A DNA stretch of 54,788 nt from Mesorhizobium escarrei (GCF_935825525.1 NZ_CAKXZT010000143.1:1-54788); one strand, 5' to 3'. Shown: positions 42,050 through 50,576, counted from the first letter of the stretch. The notes: generated from the sequence alone by a model not told the origin. Numbers and translations are program-made.

Positions 42050-43005
42050 TTTCGGATCGCTCCGAAGGACATGCCGCGCAAGAGGTGGTTGCGCAACAGG
42101 AAGGTGAATATGGCGACAGGCAGCAGGAACAGGAAAGTTCCGGCGGCAATCACCGTCCAGTCCGACAGGCCGGAACCGACCTGGCTTGGAATGAAGGGCG
42201 GTGCCGTCTGGGCGCGTCGGTTGGTCATGATCAGCGCGAAGGCATATTCGTTCCACGCGGTGATGAAGCAGAACACGGCGGTGGCGGCGATGCCGGTGGC
42301 CGCCTCCGGCAGCACGATCTTGAAGAAGGCCTCCATGCGCGTATAGCCGTCTACGAGGGCCGCCTCCTCGTACTCCTTCGGAATTTCGTCCATGAACCCC
42401 TTCATCAGCCAGACCGAGAAGCTGAGGTTGAAGGCGGTGTAGAGGATGATCAGGCCCCAATGCGTGTCGTTGAGGCCGACCGCCCGGTACATCAGGAACA
42501 TCGGGATCGCCACCACCACCGGCGGCAGCATGCGCGTCGACAGGATGAAGAAGAGCAGGTCCTGTTCCCCCTTTATCTTGAAGCGCGAGAACCCGTAAGC
42601 CGTGAAGGTGCCCATGCCGACGGCGAGGATCGTCGAGGTGATGGCCACGATCAGCGAATTCATGAAGCGGTTCGGATAGCCGGACCACTGCACGTCGCCC
42701 CTGCCCGAGCGCACCACCTTCTCGCCGCCGTCAAACACCAGCCGCTCCCACCACGGGGCGGCGGCGTATTGTTCCGGCGTCGGCGCAGTGCGCAACTGCG
42801 AGCGCTTGGTGAACAGCTTGACGAAGGGCGATATCTCCGGCTGGAAGACCACCGTCGGCGGGATGGTGGTGGCGAGGTTGCGCGGCTTGAACGCCGTCGA
42901 GGCTATCCAGTAGATCGGCGCCAGAAAGATAATCGTGACGATCAGCACGCCGACGATGGCGAGCTTGTTGAGCGAACGCTCGGCAGAGGTGGTGACGGCG
43001 GCCAT
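42046..43005 (-). CDS. Carbohydrate ABC importer permease 2 (CUT1, MalG-like)
   Basis: Inner-membrane permease with six predicted helices. First helix AIVGVLIVTIIFLAPIYWIASTAFKP, then an extended periplasmic loop (residues 45-110, with LRTAPTPEQYAAAPWWERL) before the core helices. EAA loop: EIPKEYEEAALVDGYTRMEAFFKIVLP. Features such as FFILSTRMLPPVVVAIPMF and FCFITAWNEYAFALIMT are MalG-like. 319 residues. It follows permease 1 by one base and overlaps the small membrane gene by four. Confidence 0.93.
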   Translation of the reverse strand: MAAVTTSAERSLNKLAIVGVLIVTIIFLAPIYWIASTAFKPRNLATTIPPTVVFQPEISPFVKLFTKRSQLRTAPTPEQYAAAPWWERLVFDGGEKVVRSGRGDVQWSGYPNRFMNSLIVAITSTILAVGMGTFTAYGFSRFKIKGEQDLLFFILSTRMLPPVVVAIPMFLMYRAVGLNDTHWGLIILYTAFNLSFSVWLMKGFMDEIPKEYEEAALVDGYTRMEAFFKIVLPEAATGIAATAVFCFITAWNEYAFALIMTNRRAQTAPPFIPSQVGSGLSDWTVIAAGTFLFLLPVAIFTFLLRNHLLRGMSFGAIRK

Positions 43006-43006
43006 G

Positions 43007-43912
43007 CTAGCGCTCCTTCACCTTGTTCAGGTATTTGACGTAGATGTTGGTGATCGCCAGGATCATGATCAGCACGATATAGGCGAGCGCGCAGGAGCGC
43101 CCGGTCTGCCATTCCTGGAACGCCATCTTGTAGAGCCGGATCGAGATCACCTCGGTGGTTGGCTGGCTGGTCAGGATGTAGGCAAGATCGAAGGTCTTGA
43201 ACGCCTCCATGGTGCGAAAGATGATCGCGATCATCAGGATCGGCGCGACCAAGGGCAGCGTAATGCGAAAGAACGTATAGAACGAGCCGGCGCGGTCGAT
43301 CGCGGCCGCCTCGTAGAGGTGCTTCGGCACCGCCGACAGGCCGGCGAGCGACAGCAGCATGACGAAGGGCGACCACATCCAGATGTCGGTGATGGCAACC
43401 GCGTAGAGCGCCATGTCGGGGTTGGACAGCCACTCGAAGGAGCCGAGGCCGAGCGTATAGTTGATGATGCCGAAGGACGGATCGTAGAGCAGTTTCCAGA
43501 ACAGGCCGACGACAGCCATCGACAGCATCATCGGCAACAGCAGCAGTGTCGTCAGCAGGCCCTTCAACGGGATATCCCGGTTGAGCAGCAACGCCACGCC
43601 GAAGCCGACGATGACCTGGCCGACCACGGAGACGATGACGTATTTGGCGGTGATGGCGAAATTCGACCAGATGAACGGGTCGTTGAGCAGCTCGCGGTAA
43701 TTCTGCAGTCCGACGAAATTGGCCGCCGCGGGGCTCGACGCGCGAAAGTCGGTGAACGAATAGCCGAGCGAATAGAGCAGTGGAAAGATGTTGAAGACGA
43801 TCAGGAAAACGATCGTCGGAATGATGAAGAGATTGCGGATCGAAAGGTCGCTCATACCGCGGGCGGCGGAGCGCGACTTGGGATCCAGCGTGGTCATGAC
43901 TGCAGTGGCCAA
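43007..43912 (-). CDS. Carbohydrate ABC importer permease 1 (CUT1, MalF-like)
   Basis: Inner-membrane permease. Helix 1 is LFIIPTIVFLIVFNIFPLLYSLGYSF, the core begins FAITAKYVIVSVVGQVIVGFGVALLLN, and the EAA loop is VPKHLYEAAAIDRAGSFYTFFRITLPLVAP. 301 residues; alternative Met starts at codons 6 and 20 exist. It is separated from the binding-protein gene by 66 bases that include a GC-rich stem-loop. Confidence 0.93.
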   Translation of the reverse strand: MATAVMTTLDPKSRSAARGMSDLSIRNLFIIPTIVFLIVFNIFPLLYSLGYSFTDFRASSPAAANFVGLQNYRELLNDPFIWSNFAITAKYVIVSVVGQVIVGFGVALLLNRDIPLKGLLTTLLLLPMMLSMAVVGLFWKLLYDPSFGIINYTLGLGSFEWLSNPDMALYAVAITDIWMWSPFVMLLSLAGLSAVPKHLYEAAAIDRAGSFYTFFRITLPLVAPILMIAIIFRTMEAFKTFDLAYILTSQPTTEVISIRLYKMAFQEWQTGRSCALAYIVLIMILAITNIYVKYLNKVKER

Positions 43913-43941
43913 GGCCCGTTCCTCCGAAAACGAAAACGGAA

Positions 43942-43959
43942 GGGGCGGGCTCCCGCCCC
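43942..43959 (-). promoter_or_regulatory. Intercistronic stem-loop between the binding-protein and permease genes
   Basis: GGGGCGGG (43942-43949) pairs with CCCGCCCC (43952-43959), with extra complementarity outside. It lies about 20 bases after the binding-protein stop on the minus strand and has no clear T-run. It probably stabilises or attenuates, as at the other binding-protein genes in this window. Confidence 0.6.
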
Positions 43960-43978
43960 CTCCGAGCGTTGGTGCCGT

Positions 43979-45295
43979 CTACTTCACGCGGTTGTATTTC
44001 TTGAACGTCGCGTTCCAGTCCGCGGCGAGCGCATCGAGCACTTCCTTGGCCGTGCCCTGATTGCCGGTGATGTACGGATAGACGCGTTGGTTCATCTGGA
44101 TGAGCAGTTCGGCATATTCCGGCGTCGCCCAGAAGTCCTTCACCTTGAACATGGTTTCGTAGAAGGCCTTGTTGTAAGGCGTGGCGTTCTGGAATTCAGG
44201 CGACTCAAGCACCTTGGCGCTTGCCGTGTAACCGCCGAGTTCCGCCCATTTCTTCTGCGTCTCGTCCTTGATGAACCATTCCAGGAACTTCATCGCCTCT
44301 TCCTGATTCTCGGAATAGGAAATGACGGAGATGCCCTGGCCGCCGAGCGCGGCGAACTGGTCGCCGTTCGGTCCTGGAGGGTTGGCGAAGAAGCCGGTGG
44401 CCTTGGCATTCGGGTTCGAGGCTTCGTTGATGAGCGCCGGGAAGAAGGCGAAGTAGTTCATGCTCATCGCCGCCAGGTTCTCGGTGATCGCCTGGTTGTC
44501 CTCGATGAAGAACGCCTTGGCCCAACCAGGAGGGGTGAAGGAATAGAGTTCCTTGTAAGCCTCGAGCGCCTTGACGTTCTGCTCGGAGTTGATGATCCCG
44601 TCGACCTTGTAAGTGGCATAGTCGCCAAGCTCGCCGCCGAAGGAGAAGATGGCGTTCTCGACGCCCATCACCAGAGCATCGTAGGAGTTATCGGTGTAGA
44701 TGGCGACGCCGTAGCGCTTCTCGTCGGGACGGTGGAAGAATTCAGCGATGTCGCGCAGCTGCTTCCAGTCCTTCGGCACGCCGAGATCGTAGCCGTACTT
44801 GGCTTTGAAGGCTTCCATCTCCTTCGGGTCTTCGAACCAGTCCTTGCGATAGGACCAGCCGACCGCGTCGCCCTCGGCCGGGATCGACCAGTATTTACCG
44901 GAGTTGGACGGATATTCGGCGTAGTATTTCACCGTCGCCGGCGCCATCACTTCCTTCAGATTGTGCTTGTTGAAGAAGTCGGTGAGGTCGACATAGTGGC
45001 CTGCCTCGGAGGCCGCGCCGATCCACTGCGAATCGCCGACGACCATGTCGTAGGCGCTGCCCCTGGCGTTGAACTCGGTGAACGCCTTGGTCTGGAAATC
45101 CGGCCACGGCGTCGTCTCGACCGTGACCTTAACGCCGCTCTCGGCCTCGTAAAGGTTGACGAGTTCCTGCAAATAGTTCGCCGGATCCCACTCAGCCCAG
45201 AAGATGGTGAGTTCCTTATCCTGCGCGTAGACGGACGTTCCGCAGGCGAGCACTAAGCCGATACCAGCAAGCATGCTGGTCATTGTCTTGCGCAT
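43979..45295 (-). CDS. Carbohydrate ABC importer, periplasmic binding protein (SBP_bac_1)
   Basis: Secreted binding protein, 438 residues. Signal peptide MRKTMTSMLAGIGLVLACGTSVYAQ; the mature part opens KELTIFWAEWDPANYLQELVNLYEAESGVKVTVETTPWPDFQTKAF, the standard family-1 opening. YDMVVGDSQWIGAASEAGHYVDLTDF and YWSIPAEGDAVGWSYRKDWFEDP are further ligand-site regions with many aromatic residues, fitting a carbohydrate or polyol. The start at 45295 follows GGAGGAAA. First gene of the operon; its 358-base upstream region holds two FadR-type operators. Confidence 0.94.
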   Translation of the reverse strand: MRKTMTSMLAGIGLVLACGTSVYAQDKELTIFWAEWDPANYLQELVNLYEAESGVKVTVETTPWPDFQTKAFTEFNARGSAYDMVVGDSQWIGAASEAGHYVDLTDFFNKHNLKEVMAPATVKYYAEYPSNSGKYWSIPAEGDAVGWSYRKDWFEDPKEMEAFKAKYGYDLGVPKDWKQLRDIAEFFHRPDEKRYGVAIYTDNSYDALVMGVENAIFSFGGELGDYATYKVDGIINSEQNVKALEAYKELYSFTPPGWAKAFFIEDNQAITENLAAMSMNYFAFFPALINEASNPNAKATGFFANPPGPNGDQFAALGGQGISVISYSENQEEAMKFLEWFIKDETQKKWAELGGYTASAKVLESPEFQNATPYNKAFYETMFKVKDFWATPEYAELLIQMNQRVYPYITGNQGTAKEVLDALAADWNATFKKYNRVK

Positions 45296-45653
45296 GATGA
45301 TTTCCTCCCTTGTGCGCATTCTACCGTATCATCCGAGCCGGCGGCGAGGCCGGCCCTGGTAGTTCCTCGTGATGGCGCCGTTCCGGTTTTTTGAGCCTCC
45401 TCGCCCAGCCGGAATTGGATCGCAGCCCTCACTTTCAATCCGCTTTATTGTCCTGATCTGGTATTACCAATTTCGGACGGACGTCAAGCTCTTTCTTGGA
45501 CGATGGCAGGGCCTCAGACAAGCAGATTCCAGCAACATCTGTCTGTTTTTCTTAAATTTTCCTACTCGTTGATACGCAAGGCCCTTGTTCAAGCTACGGA
45601 GCACCGACTATTGTCAGTACTCGGTATCCCCATCTGGTCGAACCAGATCGATA
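45296..45653. promoter_or_regulatory. Regulatory region upstream of the carbohydrate ABC importer, two FadR-type operators
   Basis: 358 noncoding bases upstream of the importer (minus strand) and downstream of the tetR-like gene. TGGTATTACCA at 45459-45469 is identical to the core site at 31437. ATCTGGTCGAACCAGAT at 45632-45648 is a perfect palindrome around CGA and shares TGGTCGAACCA with the site at 31617. No small gene is supported in this stretch. Confidence 0.65.
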
Positions 45654-46337
45654 TTATTCCGCCGCTGTCGCTGGCGCGCTTCTGTCTCCGTCGGTCGTCG
45701 ATTCCATCACTGCAGCCCGTACCAGGGCGCCGGCTGCCCATTGCGCTACCGACATCATCTTGCGGCTGTCCAGCCCCCATATATCCTTCAGTATGATGAG
45801 CACTTCGACGCCGAAGATCAACGACAGGGCCTGTGCCAGGCGCTTGAATTCGCGTGGCGGCAGCCGGTTCTTGAGCGGTGCGATTGCGTCCTTGAGCAGA
45901 TCGACGCGATGGCCGCGCGTGAAGGCCGGCTCGCCGCCCAGCGTGCCTGCCTGCTGCCGCGCCCACTGGTCGAGCGACAGTTTTAGCGCCGCCTTGAACG
46001 TCGCCTCGAAGGCTTCGATGCGCGGCATGGCCGTGTCGAACAGTTCGGCGACGCGGCGCTCGGGATCGACCGAGGCCGATTTCCAGGTGAGGATCGGCCC
46101 CAGCCCTTCATCGACGACCACCTGCACCAGCGCCGCCTGGCTTGGAAAATACCGATAGGCGGTGGCCCGGGAGACTTCCGCCGCTTCGGCGACCTCGCTG
46201 ACCGAAGGCGTGGCGCCCGCCTGCATCAGCCTTGTCGCAGTCTCCAGCATCAACCGCCTTGTGCGGGCGCGCGGCCCGCGCGCTGCTCCAGAACTGGCAT
46301 CGTCGGGCACTGTCACTGGTTGACGTGAGACATTCAT
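45654..46337 (-). CDS. TetR-family repressor of the Tm-1-like operon
   Basis: A 227-residue regulator. The N-terminal helix-turn-helix is at about residues 24-70 (RARTRRLMLETATRLMQAGATPSVSEVAEAAEVSRATAYRYFPSQAALVQVVVDEG); the remaining helical domain binds ligand and dimerises. It is divergent from the Tm-1-like gene, with 115 bases between. I start at MNVSRQPVTVP (46337), right at the operator-like inverted repeat, so it probably represses both itself and the neighbouring operon. Ligand unknown. Confidence 0.92.
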   Translation of the reverse strand: MNVSRQPVTVPDDASSGAARGPRARTRRLMLETATRLMQAGATPSVSEVAEAAEVSRATAYRYFPSQAALVQVVVDEGLGPILTWKSASVDPERRVAELFDTAMPRIEAFEATFKAALKLSLDQWARQQAGTLGGEPAFTRGHRVDLLKDAIAPLKNRLPPREFKRLAQALSLIFGVEVLIILKDIWGLDSRKMMSVAQWAAGALVRAAVMESTTDGDRSAPATAAE

Positions 46338-46360
46338 GTCAATATGATACGCACGTCTCA
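46320..46360 (+). promoter_or_regulatory. Promoter and TetR-type operator for the Tm-1-like operon
   Basis: TTGACG (46320-46325), a 17-base gap and TATGAT (46343-46348) form a good promoter. The inverted repeat TGAGAC (46326-46331) and GTCTCA (46355-46360) is centred on the -10 box. The left half-site overlaps the start of the divergent tetR-like gene. Confidence 0.62.
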
Positions 46361-46452
46361 AAAAATTGCAATGGCCTTTCGCGCTGCCGAACGGCCGGAG
46401 CAAAAGATCGGCCGGCAGCAACGCCGAGTGCGCCTCGAACCGGGGAAACGCA

Positions 46453-47649
46453 ATGAAGCGCGTCTATGTGGTGGGCACCGCCGACACCAAGGGTGAGGAA
46501 CTCGCCTTTCTGGCCGATGCGGTCGCAGCCACCGGTGCTGCTGTCGCCCGCGTCGATGTCGGAACGCGCAATGCGACCGTGCCGGTCGATGTCTCGGCCG
46601 AAGAGGTCGCCGGCCACCATCCCGGTGGCAGCAGTGCCGTGCTGGGCTGCGACGACCGCGGCGCCGCGGTGGCGGCAATGGCCATCGCCTTCACCCAGTT
46701 TGTCCAGTCGCGCACCGACATATCAGGCATGATCGGGATCGGCGGTGGTGGCGGCACTTCGATCATCACATCCGGCATGCGCGCGCTGCCGCTCGGCCTG
46801 CCCAAGATCATGATCTCGACGCTCGCCTCGGGCGACACCGCTCCTTATGTCGATGTCTCCGACATCGTCATGATGCCGTCGGTGACCGACATAGCCGGCT
46901 TGAACCGGCTGTCTCGCGTCGTGCTGCACAACGCCGCCCAGGCGATAGCAGCCATGTCTGCGAAATCGGCGCCGCCGCCCGACGGCAAACCATCGATCGG
47001 GCTCACCATGTTCGGCGTCACCACGCCATGCGTGACTTCCATCGCCGAGCAGCTTCGTTCGACCTATGACTGCATGGTCTTTCACGCCACCGGCACCGGC
47101 GGCCGCACCATGGAGAAGCTGGCCGACAGCGGCTTGCTGTCCGGCGTCATCGACATCACGACGACAGAAGTCTGCGACCTCCTGTTCGGCGGCGTTCTGC
47201 CGGCAACCGAAGACCGTTTCGGCGCGGTCGCCCGCACGAAACTGCCCTATGTCGGCTCGGTCGGCGCGCTCGACATGGTGAATTTCTGGGCGCCGTCGAC
47301 CATTCCGGAACGCTATAGCGGGCGGCTGTTTTACGAGCACAATCCGAACGTAACGCTGATGCGCACGACGCCTGACGAAAGCCGCAGGATCGGCGAATGG
47401 ATCGGCGCGAGACTGAGCCTCTGCGAGGATCCGGTCCGGTTCCTCATTCCCGAAAAAGGCGTTTCGGCGCTCGACATCGAAGGCGGCGCCTTTTTCGATC
47501 CCGAGGCCGATGCAGCACTCTTCGAGGCCATCGAGCGCACGATCATGCCGGATAACACGCGTCGCGTAATCCGCTTGCCGCTGCACATCAACGATCCCGA
47601 ATTCGCCAAGGCTGCGGTTGCGGCTTTTCTCGACATCGCCAGACAGTGA
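46453..47649 (+). CDS. Tm-1-like ATP-binding protein (UPF0261 family)
   Basis: Homologue of the N-terminal domain of the tomato Tm-1 virus-resistance protein. Opening KRVYVVGTADTKGEELAFLADAV, VARVDVGT, a Gly-rich loop IGIGGGGGTSIITSGMRALPLGLPKIMISTLASGDTAPYVDVSDIVMMPSVTDIAGLN and LTMFGVTTPCVTSIAEQL. A second Rossmann-like half contains VFHATGTGGRTMEKLADSG and VIDITTTEVCDLLFGGVLPA. 398 residues. The start at 46453 begins the conserved sequence. Function in bacteria is not established. It is four bases from the GTG alternative of the next gene, and the pair corresponds to the two domains of Tm-1. Confidence 0.9.
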   Translation: MKRVYVVGTADTKGEELAFLADAVAATGAAVARVDVGTRNATVPVDVSAEEVAGHHPGGSSAVLGCDDRGAAVAAMAIAFTQFVQSRTDISGMIGIGGGGGTSIITSGMRALPLGLPKIMISTLASGDTAPYVDVSDIVMMPSVTDIAGLNRLSRVVLHNAAQAIAAMSAKSAPPPDGKPSIGLTMFGVTTPCVTSIAEQLRSTYDCMVFHATGTGGRTMEKLADSGLLSGVIDITTTEVCDLLFGGVLPATEDRFGAVARTKLPYVGSVGALDMVNFWAPSTIPERYSGRLFYEHNPNVTLMRTTPDESRRIGEWIGARLSLCEDPVRFLIPEKGVSALDIEGGAFFDPEADAALFEAIERTIMPDNTRRVIRLPLHINDPEFAKAAVAAFLDIARQ

Positions 47650-47660
47650 GAGACGAAGCC

Positions 47661-48524
47661 ATGCCCGCCATACCGCGCAAGAAGATCCTGGAAAAGTTCC
47701 GCAAGATGATTGCCGGCGGCGTGCCGATCGTCGGCGGCGGCGCCGGCACCGGCCTTTCGGCCAAGGCCGAGGAGGCCGGCGGCATCGACCTGATCATCAT
47801 CTACAATTCCGGCCGCTACCGCATGGCCGGCCGCGGCTCGGCCGCCGGCCTGCTCGCCTATGGCAACGCCAACGAGATCGTCAAGGAAATGGCCTATGAG
47901 GTGCTGCCGGTGGTGAAGAAGACGCCGGTGCTGGCCGGCGTCAACGGCACCGATCCCTTCGTCATCATGCCGCTGCTGCTGGCCGAGCTGAAGACGATGG
48001 GTTTTTCCGGCGTGCAGAACTTTCCGACCATTGGCCTGTTCGACGGCCAGATGCGGCAGAGTTTCGAAGAAACCGGCATGGGCTTCGGGCTCGAGGTCGA
48101 CATGATTGCCGCGGCACACGAGCTCGATCTGCTGACCACACCCTATGTGTTCAACCCCGATGAGGCGCGCGCCATGACCAAGGCCGGCGCCGACATCGTC
48201 GTCGCTCATATGGGGGTGACCACCGGCGGCTCGATCGGTGCGACGTCGGCCAAATCGCTCGACGACTGCGTGACGGAGAACGACGCCATCGCTGAAGCGG
48301 CGCGTGCCGTGCGCAAGGATGTCATCCTGCTTTGCCATGGCGGGCCGATCTCGATGCCGGACGATGCCCGCTATATCCTCGAACGCTGCAAGGGCCTGCA
48401 CGGTTTCTACGGCGCCAGCTCGATGGAGCGGCTGCCGGCGGAGGCGGCGATCGCCAGGCAGACTGCCGATTTCAAGGCGGTCACACTTGGCACTAGAACT
48501 GTCGCAAAGAAAAAGAAGGGATGA
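47661..48524 (+). CDS. TIM-barrel protein, phosphoenolpyruvate hydrolase-like family (second half of Tm-1)
   Basis: A 287-residue TIM barrel of the PEP-hydrolase-like (PF09370-type) family, which in plants is fused to the UPF0261 domain in Tm-1. Conserved runs: GVPIVGGGAGTGLSAKAEEAGGIDLIIIYNSGRYRMAGRGSAAGLLAYGNANEIV, PVLAGVNGTDPF, GVQNFPTIGLFDG, ADIVVAHMGVTTGGSIGA, ILLCHGGPISMPDDARYIL and GFYGASSMERLP. Acidic and His residues at strand ends fit a metal-dependent active site. The ATG at 47661 is used; a GTG at 47646 overlaps the upstream stop. Substrate unknown. Confidence 0.9.
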   Translation: MPAIPRKKILEKFRKMIAGGVPIVGGGAGTGLSAKAEEAGGIDLIIIYNSGRYRMAGRGSAAGLLAYGNANEIVKEMAYEVLPVVKKTPVLAGVNGTDPFVIMPLLLAELKTMGFSGVQNFPTIGLFDGQMRQSFEETGMGFGLEVDMIAAAHELDLLTTPYVFNPDEARAMTKAGADIVVAHMGVTTGGSIGATSAKSLDDCVTENDAIAEAARAVRKDVILLCHGGPISMPDDARYILERCKGLHGFYGASSMERLPAEAAIARQTADFKAVTLGTRTVAKKKKG

Positions 48525-48528
48525 GACG

Positions 48529-48948
48529 ATGACCGATCGGAGCAAGCTATTCGTGTATCCGAAGGATGTCAGCGCCTTCGGCTTCGACTGGGGCAGACTG
48601 TCGCTGACGGTGGCTCCCGAAGTGAACGGTGCTGCCCGCTTTTCCGGCGGCGTCGTCGACCTGCCCTCCGGCAAGGGCCACACGCGCCACAATCATCCAG
48701 GCGCTGAAGAGATCATCTTCGTTATCTCAGGCAATGGCGAGCAGATGGTCGAAGACGAGAGGGGCAATCCGGTCGTTGAGAAGGTCGGCCCCGGCTGCAC
48801 CATCTATGTGCCGGAAAGCCGCTTCCACTCGACGCTGAACACCGGCGATGCGCCGATGCAGCTCTTCATCGTCTATTCGCCGGCCGGGCCGGAACTGGCG
48901 CTGCGCGACCTGCCGGATTTCCGGCTGCTGCCGCCGGCTGGGAAGTAA
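48529..48948 (+). CDS. Cupin-domain protein of the Tm-1-like operon
   Basis: A small single-domain cupin, 139 residues. Metal-ligand pattern GKGHTRHNHPGAEEIIFVISGNGEQMVED (two or three His and a Glu) and CTIYVPESRFHSTLNTGDAPMQLFIVY (His). It starts four bases after the TIM-barrel stop, so it belongs to the same transcript. May be an isomerase, a dioxygenase-like enzyme or a binding protein for the pathway of the two upstream genes; no closer assignment can be supported. Confidence 0.88.
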   Translation: MTDRSKLFVYPKDVSAFGFDWGRLSLTVAPEVNGAARFSGGVVDLPSGKGHTRHNHPGAEEIIFVISGNGEQMVEDERGNPVVEKVGPGCTIYVPESRFHSTLNTGDAPMQLFIVYSPAGPELALRDLPDFRLLPPAGK

Positions 48949-48961
48949 CTTTCTCTGGGCA

Positions 48962-49317
48962 GCGCTGCCCCTCATCTGCCTGCCGGCATCTTCTCCCCGT
49001 ATAGAGACGGGGAGAAGGGCGCTGTCATCAACGGTTTCGCTAATCACGAATGCTCGAATTGCATGCAGCGTCGGAGCGTCCCCTTCTCCCCGTCACTATA
49101 CCTATCATGTTCACACATCTCTGCCGGCATTAATCAATCACGAGGGAACGTGCTGGAAAAGCGAGTCTTTTCAACGTCGGCGGTGGCGCGCGGTGTCTGC
49201 TGCTTCCGACACCGATGGTCATCTAAGTTATTGATCCTGATTCGATTTTTGCGATGTGTGAATCCGATAGGTCACTATACGGGGAGAAGTGCCCGGCAGG
49301 GCGATGAGGGGCAGCGC
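48962..49317. repeat. Composite inverted-repeat element without a gene (RIME/MITE-like)
   Basis: The arms at 48962-49004 and 49275-49317 are inverted copies, 38 of 43 identical, beginning GCGCTGCCCCTCATC and ending CTTCTCCCCGTATAG. Next to the left arm is a further hairpin (CTTCTCCCCGT with ACGGGGAGAAG), and CTTCTCCCCGTCACTATA recurs at 49083. About 270 bases lie between the arms with no supported gene. It fills nearly the whole 380-base gap between the cupin and peptidase genes. Confidence 0.8.
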
Positions 49318-49328
49318 GTACGGGCTGA

Positions 49329-50519
49329 TCATGAAGCACCACCTCTGTTCCAGCCCCTGCCCCGATCGCCGAACATAGCATAGCCAGTCTCAGTGACCGC
49401 CAGCGTGTCTTCGAGCTTGATGAAGCCGCGCGTCGGGTGGAGCATCGTCGTCTCGACCGAGAGCACCATGTTTTTCTCCAGCGGCTTTTTGGCATAGGTG
49501 CCGTCATAGGTCACCGGGTGGTTGGTCATCAGGAACGGCGCTTCGTGGGTGATCAACCCCATGCCGTGGGCGAAGAAATCGGTGTACGGCGCGACCTTCG
49601 ACGCTTTCAGCACGCCTTCCGCGTAGGAAATCATGTCACCACCAAGAGTGCCCGCCCTGACCTTGGAAAAGGCCGCCTGCTGCACCGTCTCGACCTCGGC
49701 TAAAAGGTCCTCGAGTTCGGCATCCGGCTCGCCCAAAATGCCCATGCGACAGAGGTCGCCGATATAGCCGTGATAATTGCCACCGGAATCGATCGACATC
49801 ACCTCGCCCTTCTTCCATGCCTGCGGCGAGCCGGCGCGGTTGTGGCTGGCGCCGAGCGTCAACAGGCAATATTCGAAATGCGCACCGCGATTGGTCTCCT
49901 CGCGCCGCAGCTGCTCGATAATTTCGGTCTTGGTCGTGCCTTCACGTGCCCAGCGAATGGTCGCCAGCATGGAATCGGTGATCAGTTCAGAGGCGATGCG
50001 CAGCTTCTCCAGCTCCGCATCCGTCTTGATCGCCCGCATCCGCTCCAGCATATCGGTCGCATCGATCAGCTTGGCATCCGGCAGCGCCTTGCGGATCAGC
50101 GTGTAGGCGTCCGACGGCAGGAAAGCCGGCTCGATGCCGATGCGGGCATCACCCTTGCCGATTTTCGTCAGGTGCTCGACCGCGAGATTGGCGGCGTCGA
50201 GCGTGCCCCAGCAGGCGGCGTGGAAGGTCGGCGTCCAGAACGGGTTGTTCTGGTGCTCGGCGCCCTCCATGCGGTTGCCGATATAGGCGGCGTGGTCCGG
50301 CCCGCCCCTCTCGTAGACAATTATGGGCAGATAGCGGCTGTGGCCGATCGCATCCATGGCGGCGAAGAAGATGAACCTGTAGCCGCCAAGTAGATATTGC
50401 GTGTTGTGCTTGGAGGTGGCGAGCAGCACATCGATACCGGCTTCCTCCATCAGCCGATCGACCCTGGCATGATCGAACGGGATGGTGCTGACGGCATTCT
50501 TACCCGGAGCGACGTTCAT
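49329..50519 (-). CDS. M24-family metallopeptidase (Xaa-Pro aminopeptidase-like, creatinase fold)
   Basis: A cytosolic dinuclear-metal enzyme. N-terminal creatinase-type domain (RVDRLMEEAGIDVLLATSKHNTQYLLGGYRF), then the pita-bread catalytic domain. All five metal ligands are seen: Asp in VMSIDSGG, Asp in YIGDLCRMG, His in FFAHGMGL, Glu in VLSVETTML and Glu in FIKLEDTLAV. 396 residues, the usual size for this family, which includes dipeptidases and creatinase-like amidinohydrolases. Lies tail to tail with the Tm-1-like operon and head to head with a peptide-type ABC importer, which suggests degradation of an imported dipeptide or modified amino acid. Confidence 0.92.
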   Translation of the reverse strand: MNVAPGKNAVSTIPFDHARVDRLMEEAGIDVLLATSKHNTQYLLGGYRFIFFAAMDAIGHSRYLPIIVYERGGPDHAAYIGNRMEGAEHQNNPFWTPTFHAACWGTLDAANLAVEHLTKIGKGDARIGIEPAFLPSDAYTLIRKALPDAKLIDATDMLERMRAIKTDAELEKLRIASELITDSMLATIRWAREGTTKTEIIEQLRREETNRGAHFEYCLLTLGASHNRAGSPQAWKKGEVMSIDSGGNYHGYIGDLCRMGILGEPDAELEDLLAEVETVQQAAFSKVRAGTLGGDMISYAEGVLKASKVAPYTDFFAHGMGLITHEAPFLMTNHPVTYDGTYAKKPLEKNMVLSVETTMLHPTRGFIKLEDTLAVTETGYAMFGDRGRGWNRGGAS

Positions 50520-50576
50520 CTTTCTCTCCCTGAATTCCTTGGCCGGCCGCTCGGATCGCCGGCGGTGCCCAGTCTC

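Noticed and set aside
40734..42149. Longer version of the first ATPase beginning at 42149
   Set aside because: The upstream part overlaps the small membrane gene and the permease in another frame; the conserved ATPase sequence begins at 41843.
42935..45256. Plus-strand open frame of 773 codons opposite the carbohydrate importer
   Set aside because: Mirrors the binding-protein and permease genes in codon phase; no domain recognisable and no promoter or ribosome binding site.
48962..49317. Element considered as an insertion sequence
   Set aside because: No transposase or remnant of one between the arms; at most a non-autonomous element.
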